From assembly GCA_001936135.1 (NCBI GenBank), contig CP012819.1:1149501-1213500 (forward strand): a stretch of 64,000 nt of DNA. The letters are read 5' to 3'. Positions 1 through 10,125 of this stretch are shown piece after piece. Made by a program: the position numbers and the translations under genes. Every line of letters begins with the position of its first letter. The stretch's first letter is position 1. The notes beneath the pieces are model-generated. The model saw nothing but the letters and a program-made list of their open reading frames with translations. It made no database searches and had not been told where the DNA came from. This stretch comes from Saccharomycopsis fibuligera x Saccharomycopsis cf. fibuligera (Eukaryota; Ascomycota; Saccharomycetes; Ascoideales; Saccharomycopsidaceae).

Positions 1-1722
1 ATCTAAAGTTTTCTCTTCTGCATCTCCATTTGCTGCCGCTGGATCCCGTTTATGCTCAACTCCAACAAGCTCCTTTATCTTTTTCACTTTATCTTTCTCT
101 GAAGGTAATGTATAACTTTCGAAAGGAAACAACCCTCGTGGATAGTCGTAATTTATTTTCGGATTTGCAATCTGTGGGGGTTCAACGTTATGAACTTTAT
201 GTTCAGCATTAACCTGGTAGTTGATTATGCCCCATTTATTCAAAAATCTATGGATTCTCAATAGTGCACCAACATCACCGGCCAAATTTCGTCTGACCGC
301 AGTCAAAGTTAAGTATTCATTAGGGTTAAGCCTATAAGTATTGACCATAAAATTTCTATAATTAAAATAAATGAGAGGCGTTTTTGATTTGTTTGACAGA
401 TTGAAGAACTCAGGCAACGAACGTATTTCTATAGCGTTGATTTTTTTCTGTGAAAACCATGACGCATATGATGGAAGAACAATTTTATGCAATTGTGGAA
501 TGTTGTCGATATCCTGCTCTTTGCTTTCTTCTCCTTCAATCCCTTTTTGCACTGCCCTGGTGGCATTTTCACTCACTTCTGATTTGGCTTCCTGCTTATC
601 TTCACCATTGGCAGCATCTTTATCTACCTCCATAGCAGTGTTTTTTTGTTCACTTGGAGTCGCGGCAGCCGAAGGAGGAGAAGCCACAGATTTTGTATCA
701 GCTTCCACAGGTTTTACAGGTTCAAAAGGTTTGACTTCGTCATCTTTGGATGCCGCTTCGAAATTGAAACCTTTAAGAGAAATACTTTCACCATCTTTCA
801 CATCGTTCTCACTTTTATTCTCTTCTTTCTCACTTTTATTCTCTTCTGTAGATAGAACATCTTTCATAACGGCATCCTCAGGTTGCTGCTCGACAGCAGA
901 TACATCGGACTGTGCAGGTTGCTGTTCAGTTTCAAATTTTTGTTGTGTTTCTAGCTCTTGGTCCTGCTCAACAGCATCTTGCATTGCAGCAGTGGAAGTT
1001 TTTCTTTCCAACAGTTCACTTGGCATTTGTGCTTCAGGGGCTTTAGCATCCAGTTCCGAAATAGCTGTTTGCTTATCTGATATAAATGCTTCTGAAGTAC
1101 TAGAAGCATCACCAGTTTCTGATACAATATTATTAGAATCAACAGACTTTTCAGCACTTTTTGTATTATGCGGATAAGTTTCATCCTCCTGGCCAAGAGA
1201 GAAATTTCGCTCAGTGTTCTGCGCATTACCGCTAAATTGCTCTTCATTATTCTCTTTTTCGGGTTCCTTATCAACCTTATCATCTTCGTTAATTACACTT
1301 TTTTTTTGGTCTGCGCCCATAGTATTCTGTGAATTTTGCTCGCTGTCATTATTGTGTGCCTCATCATAAGTTGGCGGTGGTGATGTGTTTGTTTGTTTTT
1401 CTTGTGTTTCTAATTGTGCACCGTTAGTATCATTTGATATCAGAGTCTCAGACACAGGAATTTCAGTTGATACTTCATTTTGGGTTTCAGATTGGTTTCC
1501 AATAGATTCACCAGCTAAGGGGTCGCTTGGCTGCGTTGAACCATCTTTATCAACAATATTAAAACTCGATGATTGCGGCAGATCAGCTCCAGGTGATGGC
1601 TGGTCAGCCGGCCGCATTGGTGAAGTAGCAGTGTCGGCATTCGTGTTGGAACTTGTCTCTGTGTTGTCGACAATTGCAGATTGCTGCTCTGGAGCATCAC
1701 CGGAAATATTATGGTCACTCAT
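1..1722 (-). CDS. SWI3: SWI/SNF chromatin-remodelling subunit Swi3 (3' part beyond window)
   Basis: Core scaffold subunit of the nuclear SWI/SNF remodeller. The reading frame is open from ATG at 1722 to the window edge (574 codons seen), so the C-terminal SANT, leucine-zipper region is outside. Residues 1 to about 410 are acidic, Ser/Gln/Thr-rich low complexity. A SWIRM domain follows at about residues 410-505: it reads IVLPSYASWF, then SLPEFFNLSNKSKTP, YRNFMVNTYRLNPNEYLT, RRNLAGDVGALLRIHRF and KWGIINYQV. After it comes PRGLFPFESY, which matches Swi3 rather than Rsc8, and the long acidic N-terminus also fits Swi3. No ATG lies between 1722 and the upstream in-frame stop. Convergent or regulatory neighbours: SEN1 ends 700 bp upstream on the same strand. 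Identification is by family motifs only. Confidence 0.9.
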   Translation of the reverse strand, partial: MSDHNISGDAPEQQSAIVDNTETSSNTNADTATSPMRPADQPSPGADLPQSSSFNIVDKDGSTQPSDPLAGESIGNQSETQNEVSTEIPVSETLISNDTNGAQLETQEKQTNTSPPPTYDEAHNNDSEQNSQNTMGADQKKSVINEDDKVDKEPEKENNEEQFSGNAQNTERNFSLGQEDETYPHNTKSAEKSVDSNNIVSETGDASSTSEAFISDKQTAISELDAKAPEAQMPSELLERKTSTAAMQDAVEQDQELETQQKFETEQQPAQSDVSAVEQQPEDAVMKDVLSTEENKSEKEENKSENDVKDGESISLKGFNFEAASKDDEVKPFEPVKPVEADTKSVASPPSAAATPSEQKNTAMEVDKDAANGEDKQEAKSEVSENATRAVQKGIEGEESKEQDIDNIPQLHKIVLPSYASWFSQKKINAIEIRSLPEFFNLSNKSKTPLIYFNYRNFMVNTYRLNPNEYLTLTAVRRNLAGDVGALLRIHRFLNKWGIINYQVNAEHKVHNVEPPQIANPKINYDYPRGLFPFESYTLPSEKDKVKKIKELVGVEHKRDPAAANGDAEEKTLD

Positions 1723-2427
1723 AGTGGCAAGCTGGCTTGAAGACGCGCTGTCAGAGTTGATTGTCGACAGATGACAATTGCTGGTAGATTGCAAATTTCA
1801 GATAGCCAGCTACAAGCCTTCTCTGGCCAAACAATAATGCTGGAGCGCGACTATTTTATTTTTATTTTTATTTTTGTTTTTGTTTCGAGAAAGACAAAAA
1901 GCAGAAGAGAAAGGTGTCTGGCGGGTAACAATGAAATTATTCACACAACTTTAGTATTGTTGCTCAGTGTCAAATGAGATACAAAAAAGAGACTATTGCC
2001 AGTTGATGTAGTTTCTTATAGATATCTGATGGAAACAGCTATGCTACAACCAGCTCATGTTCCACAACGACTGCCAAATTTTGACAACTGCCAGGAAATG
2101 ATGCGCCTTTTAATATATATATCAATACGCAAGAACCAGCTGATTACACATATACATACATATCGTTGCATAATAATATACAACTTCAAACAACCTAGAT
2201 TTGGTTCTGTTTTCCAAATTTTGGTAAAACTGGTGGCTGGCTATTTTTTTTTTTTTTTTTTTTTTTTTACATGGGAGGCCATTTAATTGACTTTCAAACG
2301 ACTCTAGAATATAAGCTCAGGAACATAGTCATTATGGACAACTATCGTAAATACATCCATAGGTTTTTCAAGGTTAATGGGAATTTTATATCCATAAATA
2401 CAGTTAAAATTATACATGGTAATGGTG
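1723..2427. other. Intergenic: SWI3 promoter and SEN1 3' region
   Basis: No gene seen. It holds the SWI3 upstream region, a T-rich stretch at 1855-1885, and a run of 25 T at 2244-2268 near the SEN1 stop codon. Confidence 0.6.
2244..2268. repeat. Poly-T tract, 25 T
   Basis: Uninterrupted run of 25 T, 160 bp beyond the SEN1 stop codon. On the SEN1 strand this is a poly-A run in the presumed 3' untranslated region. Confidence 0.9.
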
Positions 2428-5400
2428 TTAATTCCATTTTCCCTGATTCCGGCCGCCTCTGCTGTCACCTTTGTTAACATTATGTGGGCCGTTGTAATTA
2501 TTATTACCGTAGTTCTCGTAGTTCTTGTTATTTCTACCTCCATACTTGTTGGAAAACTTCTTAGACTTATTCTTGTACGAACCTTGGCCATTGTAATTTT
2601 CTCTGGCATTTGACCCATCAAAGCTGTTGTAGCCAGAATGGCTGTTGTAATTGCTGCCGGAATAATTGTTACCAGCATTACTACTTTTAGTGTAACTATT
2701 ACTAGAATAATTAGTACCGCGTCCATAGCCACCGGAAGAGCCTCCAGAATTATTGTAATCACCATTATTGTAATTACTAGGATTATTATAGTAACTTGGG
2801 TTGTTGATGTTACTTGGGTGATTTCTGTAATTATTGCGATCGCCAATTTTATTATCATTGCTGTTGCTAAAATTAGCTGGCTTTTGTGTAGCAGTCGCAC
2901 TGATATTACTAAGAATACTTAATAATGGATTTCCACTAGGAGGCGTTGGTGTGTTGCCCAACGGCACTGAAACCATTGGAGCTAAGTTAGGATTAATAGC
3001 GTTATTATTGAGACCAGCTACCAGATTAAATGGTGTTGCATTGGATGTGTTGTTTATACTTAGGCTGGTTTGCGACGGTGTGTTGTTAACAGGGCTAGTA
3101 TCATTATTAGAAGATAGCGTAGAAAGAATATTAGTAAGGGTTCCAAAATCAATATTATTAGAAGGAGGCTGCACAGATACATCAAAAGTCTTGCGAGCAT
3201 TATTGCTATTAGTTGCAAGAGTAGAAGATGAATTGCCCCCAGCACCAATAGACGTAGCAACTTTGCGGTTATAGCCATAAGAGGTGGTAGGTACATTTCT
3301 AGTACTCTCACCTTGTTGCAACGGAAGCTTTCCACTGCGCTTTGGAATAGGAATATCATCCGAATTCAATGGCTTATTGGCTGAGTAAATTGTTGGCATA
3401 GGTCTTCCAGCCGGCTTCGGTCCTGTTTTGGCCATGATACCTGATTTACCCATTTTTGGTTTTTGTGTGTTGAATAACGACGAACCTTTACGCTTGACCC
3501 CCTTGTTGTCACATTCACTTTTAGTAACTTCAGTAGAACCGCTTTCTGTCGAATTTTGCTCTCCTCCACCATAATCAAGTTCCGCTTGTTTATGTGACTT
3601 CTGTGACTTTTTCTTTTTCTTCTTTGATTTTGATTTAGAAGTCAGTTCACCAGTGTCTTCTACTTCAGTGATTTTCTTCACTCGGCTATCATCACATGTC
3701 GGTTCCCTAATGTTTTTGAGAAATCCAGGGAATGCTTTAGTAAAAAAATTTCTAGACTCTGCGTCATCAATTAAATCGCCCCAGACCTTATTTCTGCATA
3801 ATGACTCCTTATGTCCTAATATCCATAACGTAGTTCTGGCACGAGTAAGACCAACATTCATTCTTCTAACATCTGCTAAGAAACCAACCCCTGTTGCACC
3901 ATTTGCACGCACACAAGACATAATAATGACTTCTTTTTCTTGACCTTGAAAACCATCCACAGTATTGAAATCAATAGAATTCAAAATTGGTCTACCATAG
4001 TGCCGCACAAACACTCCTTTAATTTTGGATATTTGCTCTTTATAAGGTGAAATAATACCAATTTTTCCGTCGATAGAGTCATGATTTTTCACGGCAAGTT
4101 CTTCTAATTTTTGAACAAGTTCTAAGGCAACACGAGCTTCAACTGTATTAAAGAAAGACTTAGTTCTAGAATCTTGCTCTTGTTTACCAACAATATTGAA
4201 AAATCGGTAAGGACTAAGTGGATAATCTGAATGCCATTTTCTTTTGTTGAGGACAGCCATGCCATCACCGTCAATCAAACGCGAATCATAGAATTCTTTG
4301 CTCGGGAATCTAGAAATATCAGGATGCATACGATACTGAACATTTAATAAATAGACCGAATTTGGATGTGTTCTCTGCATACGCACAAACAAACTTTGCT
4401 CATAATTGTAAGCAGCTGCAGCTTGAGATAGAACTGTCGGTGGCAATTGATTTGGATCACCCACCATAATACATCTTTCACAACCATACCTCAATGGGAT
4501 AATTGCAGACAATTCAGTACATTGACATGCTTCATCAATGATGACCGTATCACAAGTCAAATTCATGTCTTTAATAATTGAATGGGCTGAACCAGATAGA
4601 GTGGAACAAATAATATTAGCTTGAGACAAAATCTTGTATTGAATATTTCTTTTCTCAATTTCTTTATTACGATAGGAAACATATTGCTTTTCACGCTGTT
4701 CATCAAGTTTTCTACCCAATTCGTTTTTTCGCTTCAAGACTTCACGCAACTTAATCTGTAATTGAACAACTTTGTCCTCCGACAAGTTATCTTGATTAAG
4801 TTGTTGTCTAATTTGATCCCTTTCTTGAAGACATTGATTATGCTGACCACGTATACTTGAATCCGGAACCGATGTGTCATCTTCTCTCTTTCCTAATTCC
4901 TTATCTACTTGTTCTTCTAATGTGAGATCCTTGACTGCGGCATTGATAGCATCACTTCGGCCTAATCTCACAACAGAAGGTTTAAACTCCCTACCATTGG
5001 AGTCTTTAATATTCGAACGTAAACGAAGAACAAGTTCGTCAACGGCAGCATTACTCGGAGCACAAATCAAAATCTTCTGTTTGATTGGTGCAACTTCCAC
5101 CAGCGCAGATTTTTTAACACCCACAGTAGAGCCAGGTATTTCAATTTTGTTAGAAGCATCACTGGCTGATAAGATATAGCCTACGATACCAAGAATAGTT
5201 TTAGTTTTACCAGTACCCGGTGGACCTTGGATCAATGAAAAACCTTTACTGTGAACAGACCCCGCTATAGCCGCTGCTTGTGATTTGTTAACATTAAATG
5301 ACTTTATCATTTTCTGGATCAGATCTTGCTCAATACTGTGTAAGTGGGACGGATTGGCTCTTATAATAGAGCTCATTAAATCATACCATGGTAAACCAAA

Positions 5401-8400
5401 AAGTGAAGAGTATTCTCTTTCAATAGTAGTCATTTGAATGACTTTCATAGCCACCAACGATGTTTGCGGCGTAAATAATGGTACCATTGGATTATTACTT
5501 GGCAGCACTCTTAGCGTAACATCAGAATAATCGCTGTTCACAGATTTGATTTCCATAACTTTAGCAAAACAGTTAAGAGGTGAATCCTGCACTTGCTTTT
5601 GGGATATTGATGCAGCATCTGTAGAGTCCTTAATATAAGCGAGAACAAGCAAATCAGATTCACCAATTTTTCTGTCAGACAAGAGCGATTTCTTAATTGA
5701 AGTATAAACGTCAAAGAAATTATCAACTGAACTTCTAGTACCTACAAGTAACTCAAATGGCCTTTCTTGAGAAAGTTGACGAGACTGACAAATAGATTGC
5801 CAACATTCAAGTAAAAGTAATGGTTCAAATACCTTCTGATACTCTTGAGGATTAGCAAATGAATCAATAACTGGTTTATATTTGTCGGACTGCAGATCAG
5901 GAAACTCAGCAGTTCTACTGTATGACCAATTGAGAATCTTCTTATAGAGAGGATTCATGCTGACATTTAATCTTTTTCTCATGTTCATTTCTTTTCTCTT
6001 TTGTTCATCAATCATTGTTGCAGCAGTTGGCCTTTTCAAATTTGATGATTTCAAATGTGGCAATTTATCCATTAGAGTAGTTTTTGACTTGCTTTTCTTT
6101 GATTTCATGAAAAGTTCACGAGCAGCTTCGTTGGAATCAGAGTCAGATTCATCAGAATCAGAATCAACCTTCTTGGCTTTTTTACTATGGAATCCAGGCT
6201 TACTTGGCGGATGAATAACAGGAGGTGTACTAGAACCAACACGTGAAGCTGTGCTACTTCTGCTCTGTCTTATACTTTGCTTAAGCCTATCAATCTTCGA
6301 AAGCTCACTTGGTATAGGAGTTGGTGTCGTTTTAGGGGTGCCTAAGCGTGAAGAAATAGGAGTAGGGCCGACAGAAGATTTCCCACTAGCAGTAGATACT
6401 ATCACATGTGCCAGGTTCTTCTCTCTCTTGTATTCTTCGGATTCTGTAATTATTCTGTCCACCAATTCTTCATTAAAACTTTTAGCTCTACTCAAAATTT
6501 CCGTTACTTGTTCCAAAGTCAACTTATTATTGAATTTCTTTGCCTTGCACCCGTACTTTGCTAATAACTCAATAACCTCATCATTAAATGCCAAATTCAA
6601 CTCAGTAGCCAAATCAACGGTTTTAAATATTAAATCAACACATAATTTGAGTAACGCTGCATCACTTAGTCGAAGCCAAACTAACATTGATTTAAAAGAA
6701 TCCAAAATTTTTTGAAACAATAACTTTTCAATTTTACCTTTGAATTCATGCTGGTCAAGTGAAAGAAATGCAGTTGTATTTTTAAAACTTCTTAAAATGA
6801 AATGACTCAAATCTAAGGTGTCTCTAGTGAATTCAATTAAATCTTTTGCGTGGTATGCCGTAGCCCAACCAAGGGTGCCTTTGTATATAAAAACAAGGAA
6901 ATCCCAACACTGATTCCAGAATTTTTGCATAAAGTCTTTATTTGATGATCCTTCAAATTTGGACTGATTAGCTAAAATGCCCTCTATCGGGTCATTTGCT
7001 GCATTGATTACGTCCATCATAACTCTCACAGCTCTTGGGCATGGTTCAAAAAAGCCACACAGAATTATTCGTGACAAACTTTTGGTTATAGAGTTTAAAG
7101 AAAATTCAAAGTTTTCTTTTAAAATACTCACAATACCTTCATATCTGCCTGTACTATCGTAAGCCTCATAAAGAATAGACGTTGCACTTTGTGAGATTTC
7201 TGATTCAGGAGACAATATACAAGACCAAAGGCCATCTAAAGCATCAGCATTTCGCAAAATTGCTCTCACCTCTGCTTGGTCAACCACCAAAAACATAGAA
7301 AGTAAGGAATTTAAGTAGTTGAGTATTGTTTCATATTGACCTGCATTTTTCTTATCTGTCTTCACCAGAAGAATGCCTGGGATGCCATTAAGAGCGGAAA
7401 GTAAACTGGTCATCAAGAAATTTTGACTCGCTGTCCGCGTAACGGCACCTTTGAAACTACTTTGAGTAATCTTCTCCCACAATGAGGACGAAAAAGGAGC
7501 GAGTGACGATGGTTCACCTTTGTATGAATTATAACTGTTTTGAGAAAAGTTCAATATATCAAATTGCATACAATGGGAGACCAATTTTATGCAAGAATTT
7601 CTTAAAAAGGTAAAGTTACTGTCATTATTGTACTCGGAATTCAGGTCAAATGAGGTACTGATGAAAAGATCACTATGTTTGTCTACTAAGTTTCTAGCCT
7701 CCACTCTAACTAATAAATCGACAGTGAAGTTAATATTGTGGAGCAGAACTTGTAGATCAAGACATTTGGTCAAAAGATCACAAGCGATTGAGATGAGTAA
7801 GCTTTTGGTGAAACTCGGTATTAGGATCTGTTTGTCAGTAGATAGTTTGATAAACCAATCCGCAATCCTAGTACCAGCTGTTTGTTGCTGCGTGTCCGCC
7901 AAGGAGTTGAAAAGTGAACTTATCCAGTAGAGCAAATCATTCAAATTAGCATCCAAATCATTCTCCAGAACCTTAAACTGACCTTGATTGTTATTTAACT
8001 CTATCATGAACTTCAAGTAGTATGGATTGCCAAAAATTGTATCCAAAAAATTGCTAAAAGTTTCTGGAGCAGTGATAGTCCAAAAGGTATTGTTTAATCT
8101 AATCAAAAAAGCATTGAACGCTCTCAAAATGTATGGTAACGACTGTTTCTGGTATGACATGATTTGATTTGTGATTACTCTTCCCAAAGGAACTAACTTG
8201 TAGGAAAAATATTGTTGAACATTCGACATTGTACTTGGCGCCTGGAGTTTCTGGAGTATTGTGTCTTTAGTACATGCATTTATTAATGGAGTCAAATTTC
8301 TCCAGAACCGTATACAGGTCTCATCACTGTAGAAATTAGGAGATTGGATGGCGTATAGATGAATTTCATATTCTTCTTCTAATGCAGCATTAAATTCTAC

Positions 8401-9111
8401 TGGTTCTATCTTCTTATTTTTTGAAACCTCCATCAAACTGTCAAGAGCCCACTTCTTTTCAAAATTCAAACCTTCAAATAGTAAATATATCACTCCAGGC
8501 GTTAGTTTGGTTGAGAGCTTGAATGGTGTCTTGCTCTCAACCAAGTATTTGAAGACAGCTGAGAATGCGGACCTAAGGTCAGAATCAACTCTAAGCATCC
8601 CTGGACCGCAAAGACATTCGATTAAAGCAAGCATCACTTTCTCATTTAATATGAGCGAACTATTCATTGTATTTCCAACATTTGAACTGATCTCCTGAAC
8701 CGCAGCATTTAAGGTCGGCACTAATCTGCTGGACTCCCATTTGGAGATCATTTCCAAGAACTTTGACACCGACTCGTAGTCAAGGCCTCTTGCCACCAAG
8801 AACTTCTCCCTTAACTTAGCTTTGCCTTGGTGGAACATGAATATGCACTTTTGACAGTTGTTTAAGTAGCTACTGATTTTCTGTTTGTACCAGGTAAGCG
8901 CATCTGAGTCGGGAAACGAAAATAAAATAAGGGCATGAACTCCAGCATAGTAACCATCAGCGTCGCAAAACAAGTGTTTATCTACAGGGAAGCTGGCTAT
9001 ATAATCAAAACACTTTTGAATAGTAGCCTCTTGTAGCTGGTCATCTTCCGGCTTCTGGTGTGAGCTTTCAATTAGTTGTTTAAGTTCCTCAAGCAGAGTG
9101 GCATCTGACAT
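2428..9111 (-). CDS. SEN1: RNA/DNA helicase Sen1, transcription termination factor
   Basis: Superfamily 1B 5'-3' helicase that ends non-coding RNA transcription with Nrd1-Nab3 and removes R-loops. The protein is 2,227 residues, close to the 2,231 of S. cerevisiae Sen1. The first ATG is at 9111; the open frame runs a little further upstream only through non-ATG codons. Residues 1 to about 950 are the helical N-terminal Sen1 domain. A Ser-rich linker with acidic SDSDESDSDS follows. The helicase core, about 1210-1810, shows motif I GPPGTGKT, motif II DEACQ, GDPNQLPP, VQYRMHP, a VDGFQGQE motif V and a GLTRAR motif VI. Then come a Lys-rich NLS-like patch and about 350 residues rich in Asn, Ser, Gly and Tyr, prion-like and ending in RGG-type sequence. 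The low-complexity tail is longer and more Asn/Tyr-rich than in many relatives. Confidence 0.95.
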   Translation of the reverse strand: MSDATLLEELKQLIESSHQKPEDDQLQEATIQKCFDYIASFPVDKHLFCDADGYYAGVHALILFSFPDSDALTWYKQKISSYLNNCQKCIFMFHQGKAKLREKFLVARGLDYESVSKFLEMISKWESSRLVPTLNAAVQEISSNVGNTMNSSLILNEKVMLALIECLCGPGMLRVDSDLRSAFSAVFKYLVESKTPFKLSTKLTPGVIYLLFEGLNFEKKWALDSLMEVSKNKKIEPVEFNAALEEEYEIHLYAIQSPNFYSDETCIRFWRNLTPLINACTKDTILQKLQAPSTMSNVQQYFSYKLVPLGRVITNQIMSYQKQSLPYILRAFNAFLIRLNNTFWTITAPETFSNFLDTIFGNPYYLKFMIELNNNQGQFKVLENDLDANLNDLLYWISSLFNSLADTQQQTAGTRIADWFIKLSTDKQILIPSFTKSLLISIACDLLTKCLDLQVLLHNINFTVDLLVRVEARNLVDKHSDLFISTSFDLNSEYNNDSNFTFLRNSCIKLVSHCMQFDILNFSQNSYNSYKGEPSSLAPFSSSLWEKITQSSFKGAVTRTASQNFLMTSLLSALNGIPGILLVKTDKKNAGQYETILNYLNSLLSMFLVVDQAEVRAILRNADALDGLWSCILSPESEISQSATSILYEAYDSTGRYEGIVSILKENFEFSLNSITKSLSRIILCGFFEPCPRAVRVMMDVINAANDPIEGILANQSKFEGSSNKDFMQKFWNQCWDFLVFIYKGTLGWATAYHAKDLIEFTRDTLDLSHFILRSFKNTTAFLSLDQHEFKGKIEKLLFQKILDSFKSMLVWLRLSDAALLKLCVDLIFKTVDLATELNLAFNDEVIELLAKYGCKAKKFNNKLTLEQVTEILSRAKSFNEELVDRIITESEEYKREKNLAHVIVSTASGKSSVGPTPISSRLGTPKTTPTPIPSELSKIDRLKQSIRQSRSSTASRVGSSTPPVIHPPSKPGFHSKKAKKVDSDSDESDSDSNEAARELFMKSKKSKSKTTLMDKLPHLKSSNLKRPTAATMIDEQKRKEMNMRKRLNVSMNPLYKKILNWSYSRTAEFPDLQSDKYKPVIDSFANPQEYQKVFEPLLLLECWQSICQSRQLSQERPFELLVGTRSSVDNFFDVYTSIKKSLLSDRKIGESDLLVLAYIKDSTDAASISQKQVQDSPLNCFAKVMEIKSVNSDYSDVTLRVLPSNNPMVPLFTPQTSLVAMKVIQMTTIEREYSSLFGLPWYDLMSSIIRANPSHLHSIEQDLIQKMIKSFNVNKSQAAAIAGSVHSKGFSLIQGPPGTGKTKTILGIVGYILSASDASNKIEIPGSTVGVKKSALVEVAPIKQKILICAPSNAAVDELVLRLRSNIKDSNGREFKPSVVRLGRSDAINAAVKDLTLEEQVDKELGKREDDTSVPDSSIRGQHNQCLQERDQIRQQLNQDNLSEDKVVQLQIKLREVLKRKNELGRKLDEQREKQYVSYRNKEIEKRNIQYKILSQANIICSTLSGSAHSIIKDMNLTCDTVIIDEACQCTELSAIIPLRYGCERCIMVGDPNQLPPTVLSQAAAAYNYEQSLFVRMQRTHPNSVYLLNVQYRMHPDISRFPSKEFYDSRLIDGDGMAVLNKRKWHSDYPLSPYRFFNIVGKQEQDSRTKSFFNTVEARVALELVQKLEELAVKNHDSIDGKIGIISPYKEQISKIKGVFVRHYGRPILNSIDFNTVDGFQGQEKEVIIMSCVRANGATGVGFLADVRRMNVGLTRARTTLWILGHKESLCRNKVWGDLIDDAESRNFFTKAFPGFLKNIREPTCDDSRVKKITEVEDTGELTSKSKSKKKKKKSQKSHKQAELDYGGGEQNSTESGSTEVTKSECDNKGVKRKGSSLFNTQKPKMGKSGIMAKTGPKPAGRPMPTIYSANKPLNSDDIPIPKRSGKLPLQQGESTRNVPTTSYGYNRKVATSIGAGGNSSSTLATNSNNARKTFDVSVQPPSNNIDFGTLTNILSTLSSNNDTSPVNNTPSQTSLSINNTSNATPFNLVAGLNNNAINPNLAPMVSVPLGNTPTPPSGNPLLSILSNISATATQKPANFSNSNDNKIGDRNNYRNHPSNINNPSYYNNPSNYNNGDYNNSGGSSGGYGRGTNYSSNSYTKSSNAGNNYSGSNYNSHSGYNSFDGSNARENYNGQGSYKNKSKKFSNKYGGRNNKNYENYGNNNYNGPHNVNKGDSRGGRNQGKWN

Positions 9112-10125
9112 GGCATCTGGAATGCAAAGATGAGAATTTAGAGACAAAAACAAATTAGGATGTAATAAATTGAAACGAGTTATTAGACCACGTAGCCGAA
9201 AAGGTGATAATGGCGCTCTTCTTCCCAATGAAACTTCCTTTCAACACCGTGCTTGCAATATGATTTATAAAACAATTTTCGTGGAATCAAAAAACAGAAG
9301 TTTTAATTTTTTTATTTTTGCTTTTTGTTTTTGGTTTTCTGGATTTTTTTTTTTTTTAATTTTTTTTAGAACGGCCGCGATCTGCGCGCGCACAGAACAC
9401 CGAAAAAAAGAGCAAACACTACAGCACGCGTCAGTCCGTCGCCTCCCAATATGTGTTGATCGTAAAATCGAGATGAGGCGGTATATATATACTTGCTTTG
9501 CTTCCAGGCGCCTTTCAAAGAGGTTTATCTTTGATTTAGAATATTAAGGCTGCGTAAGATGTAAGACAAAGAGCGCATTTATTATAACTAGTTTATGGTT
9601 TGTGCTTTGTTAAAGCTCTCCAACAACTATAGCAAGTTGTCAGAAACGAAATTATACCCGACAAATCTGTCGCACAGCTACAATTGCGTGGATCCCGCTT
9701 TTTCTCTAAATAATAGCATATAATATAACGAGATAACTGGAAAGAAACACAACTAGATAAAGCATAAAAAAATATAAAAAAATCTCATAAACTCGTCTCT
9801 GAAAAACAATCATACAAAAATAAAGCATCAAAGATTAAAAAGACAGAACAGAAAAAGGAGAAGGCGGAATTGAGAAAAAAAACTGTTAACGTATCTCATA
9901 ACACAAACCACTCATAACAAAATTAAATATAATTCTAGTACAGATATAATACAAAAAGGGCAAGTTTTACAAGAATGGACTTGTACCAAAAATAAGAAAA
10001 AGCTAAAATAGCCAAAAAATAAAAGACGAATGGCTGAATTGAAAAGAAAAAAGAGAAAAAAACAAAAAATGAAATCAAAAGCATAAGGAGGATTGCAAAA
10101 CTAACATCCTAAGTAAGAGATATCA
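9112..10125. other. Intergenic: SEN1 promoter and kinase 3' region
   Basis: No gene seen in about 1 kb. The SEN1-proximal part has a T-rich stretch (9298-9367) followed by a short GC-rich patch with alternating GCGCGC around 9385. The rest is A-rich and probably includes the 3' untranslated region of the kinase gene ending at 10126. Confidence 0.5.
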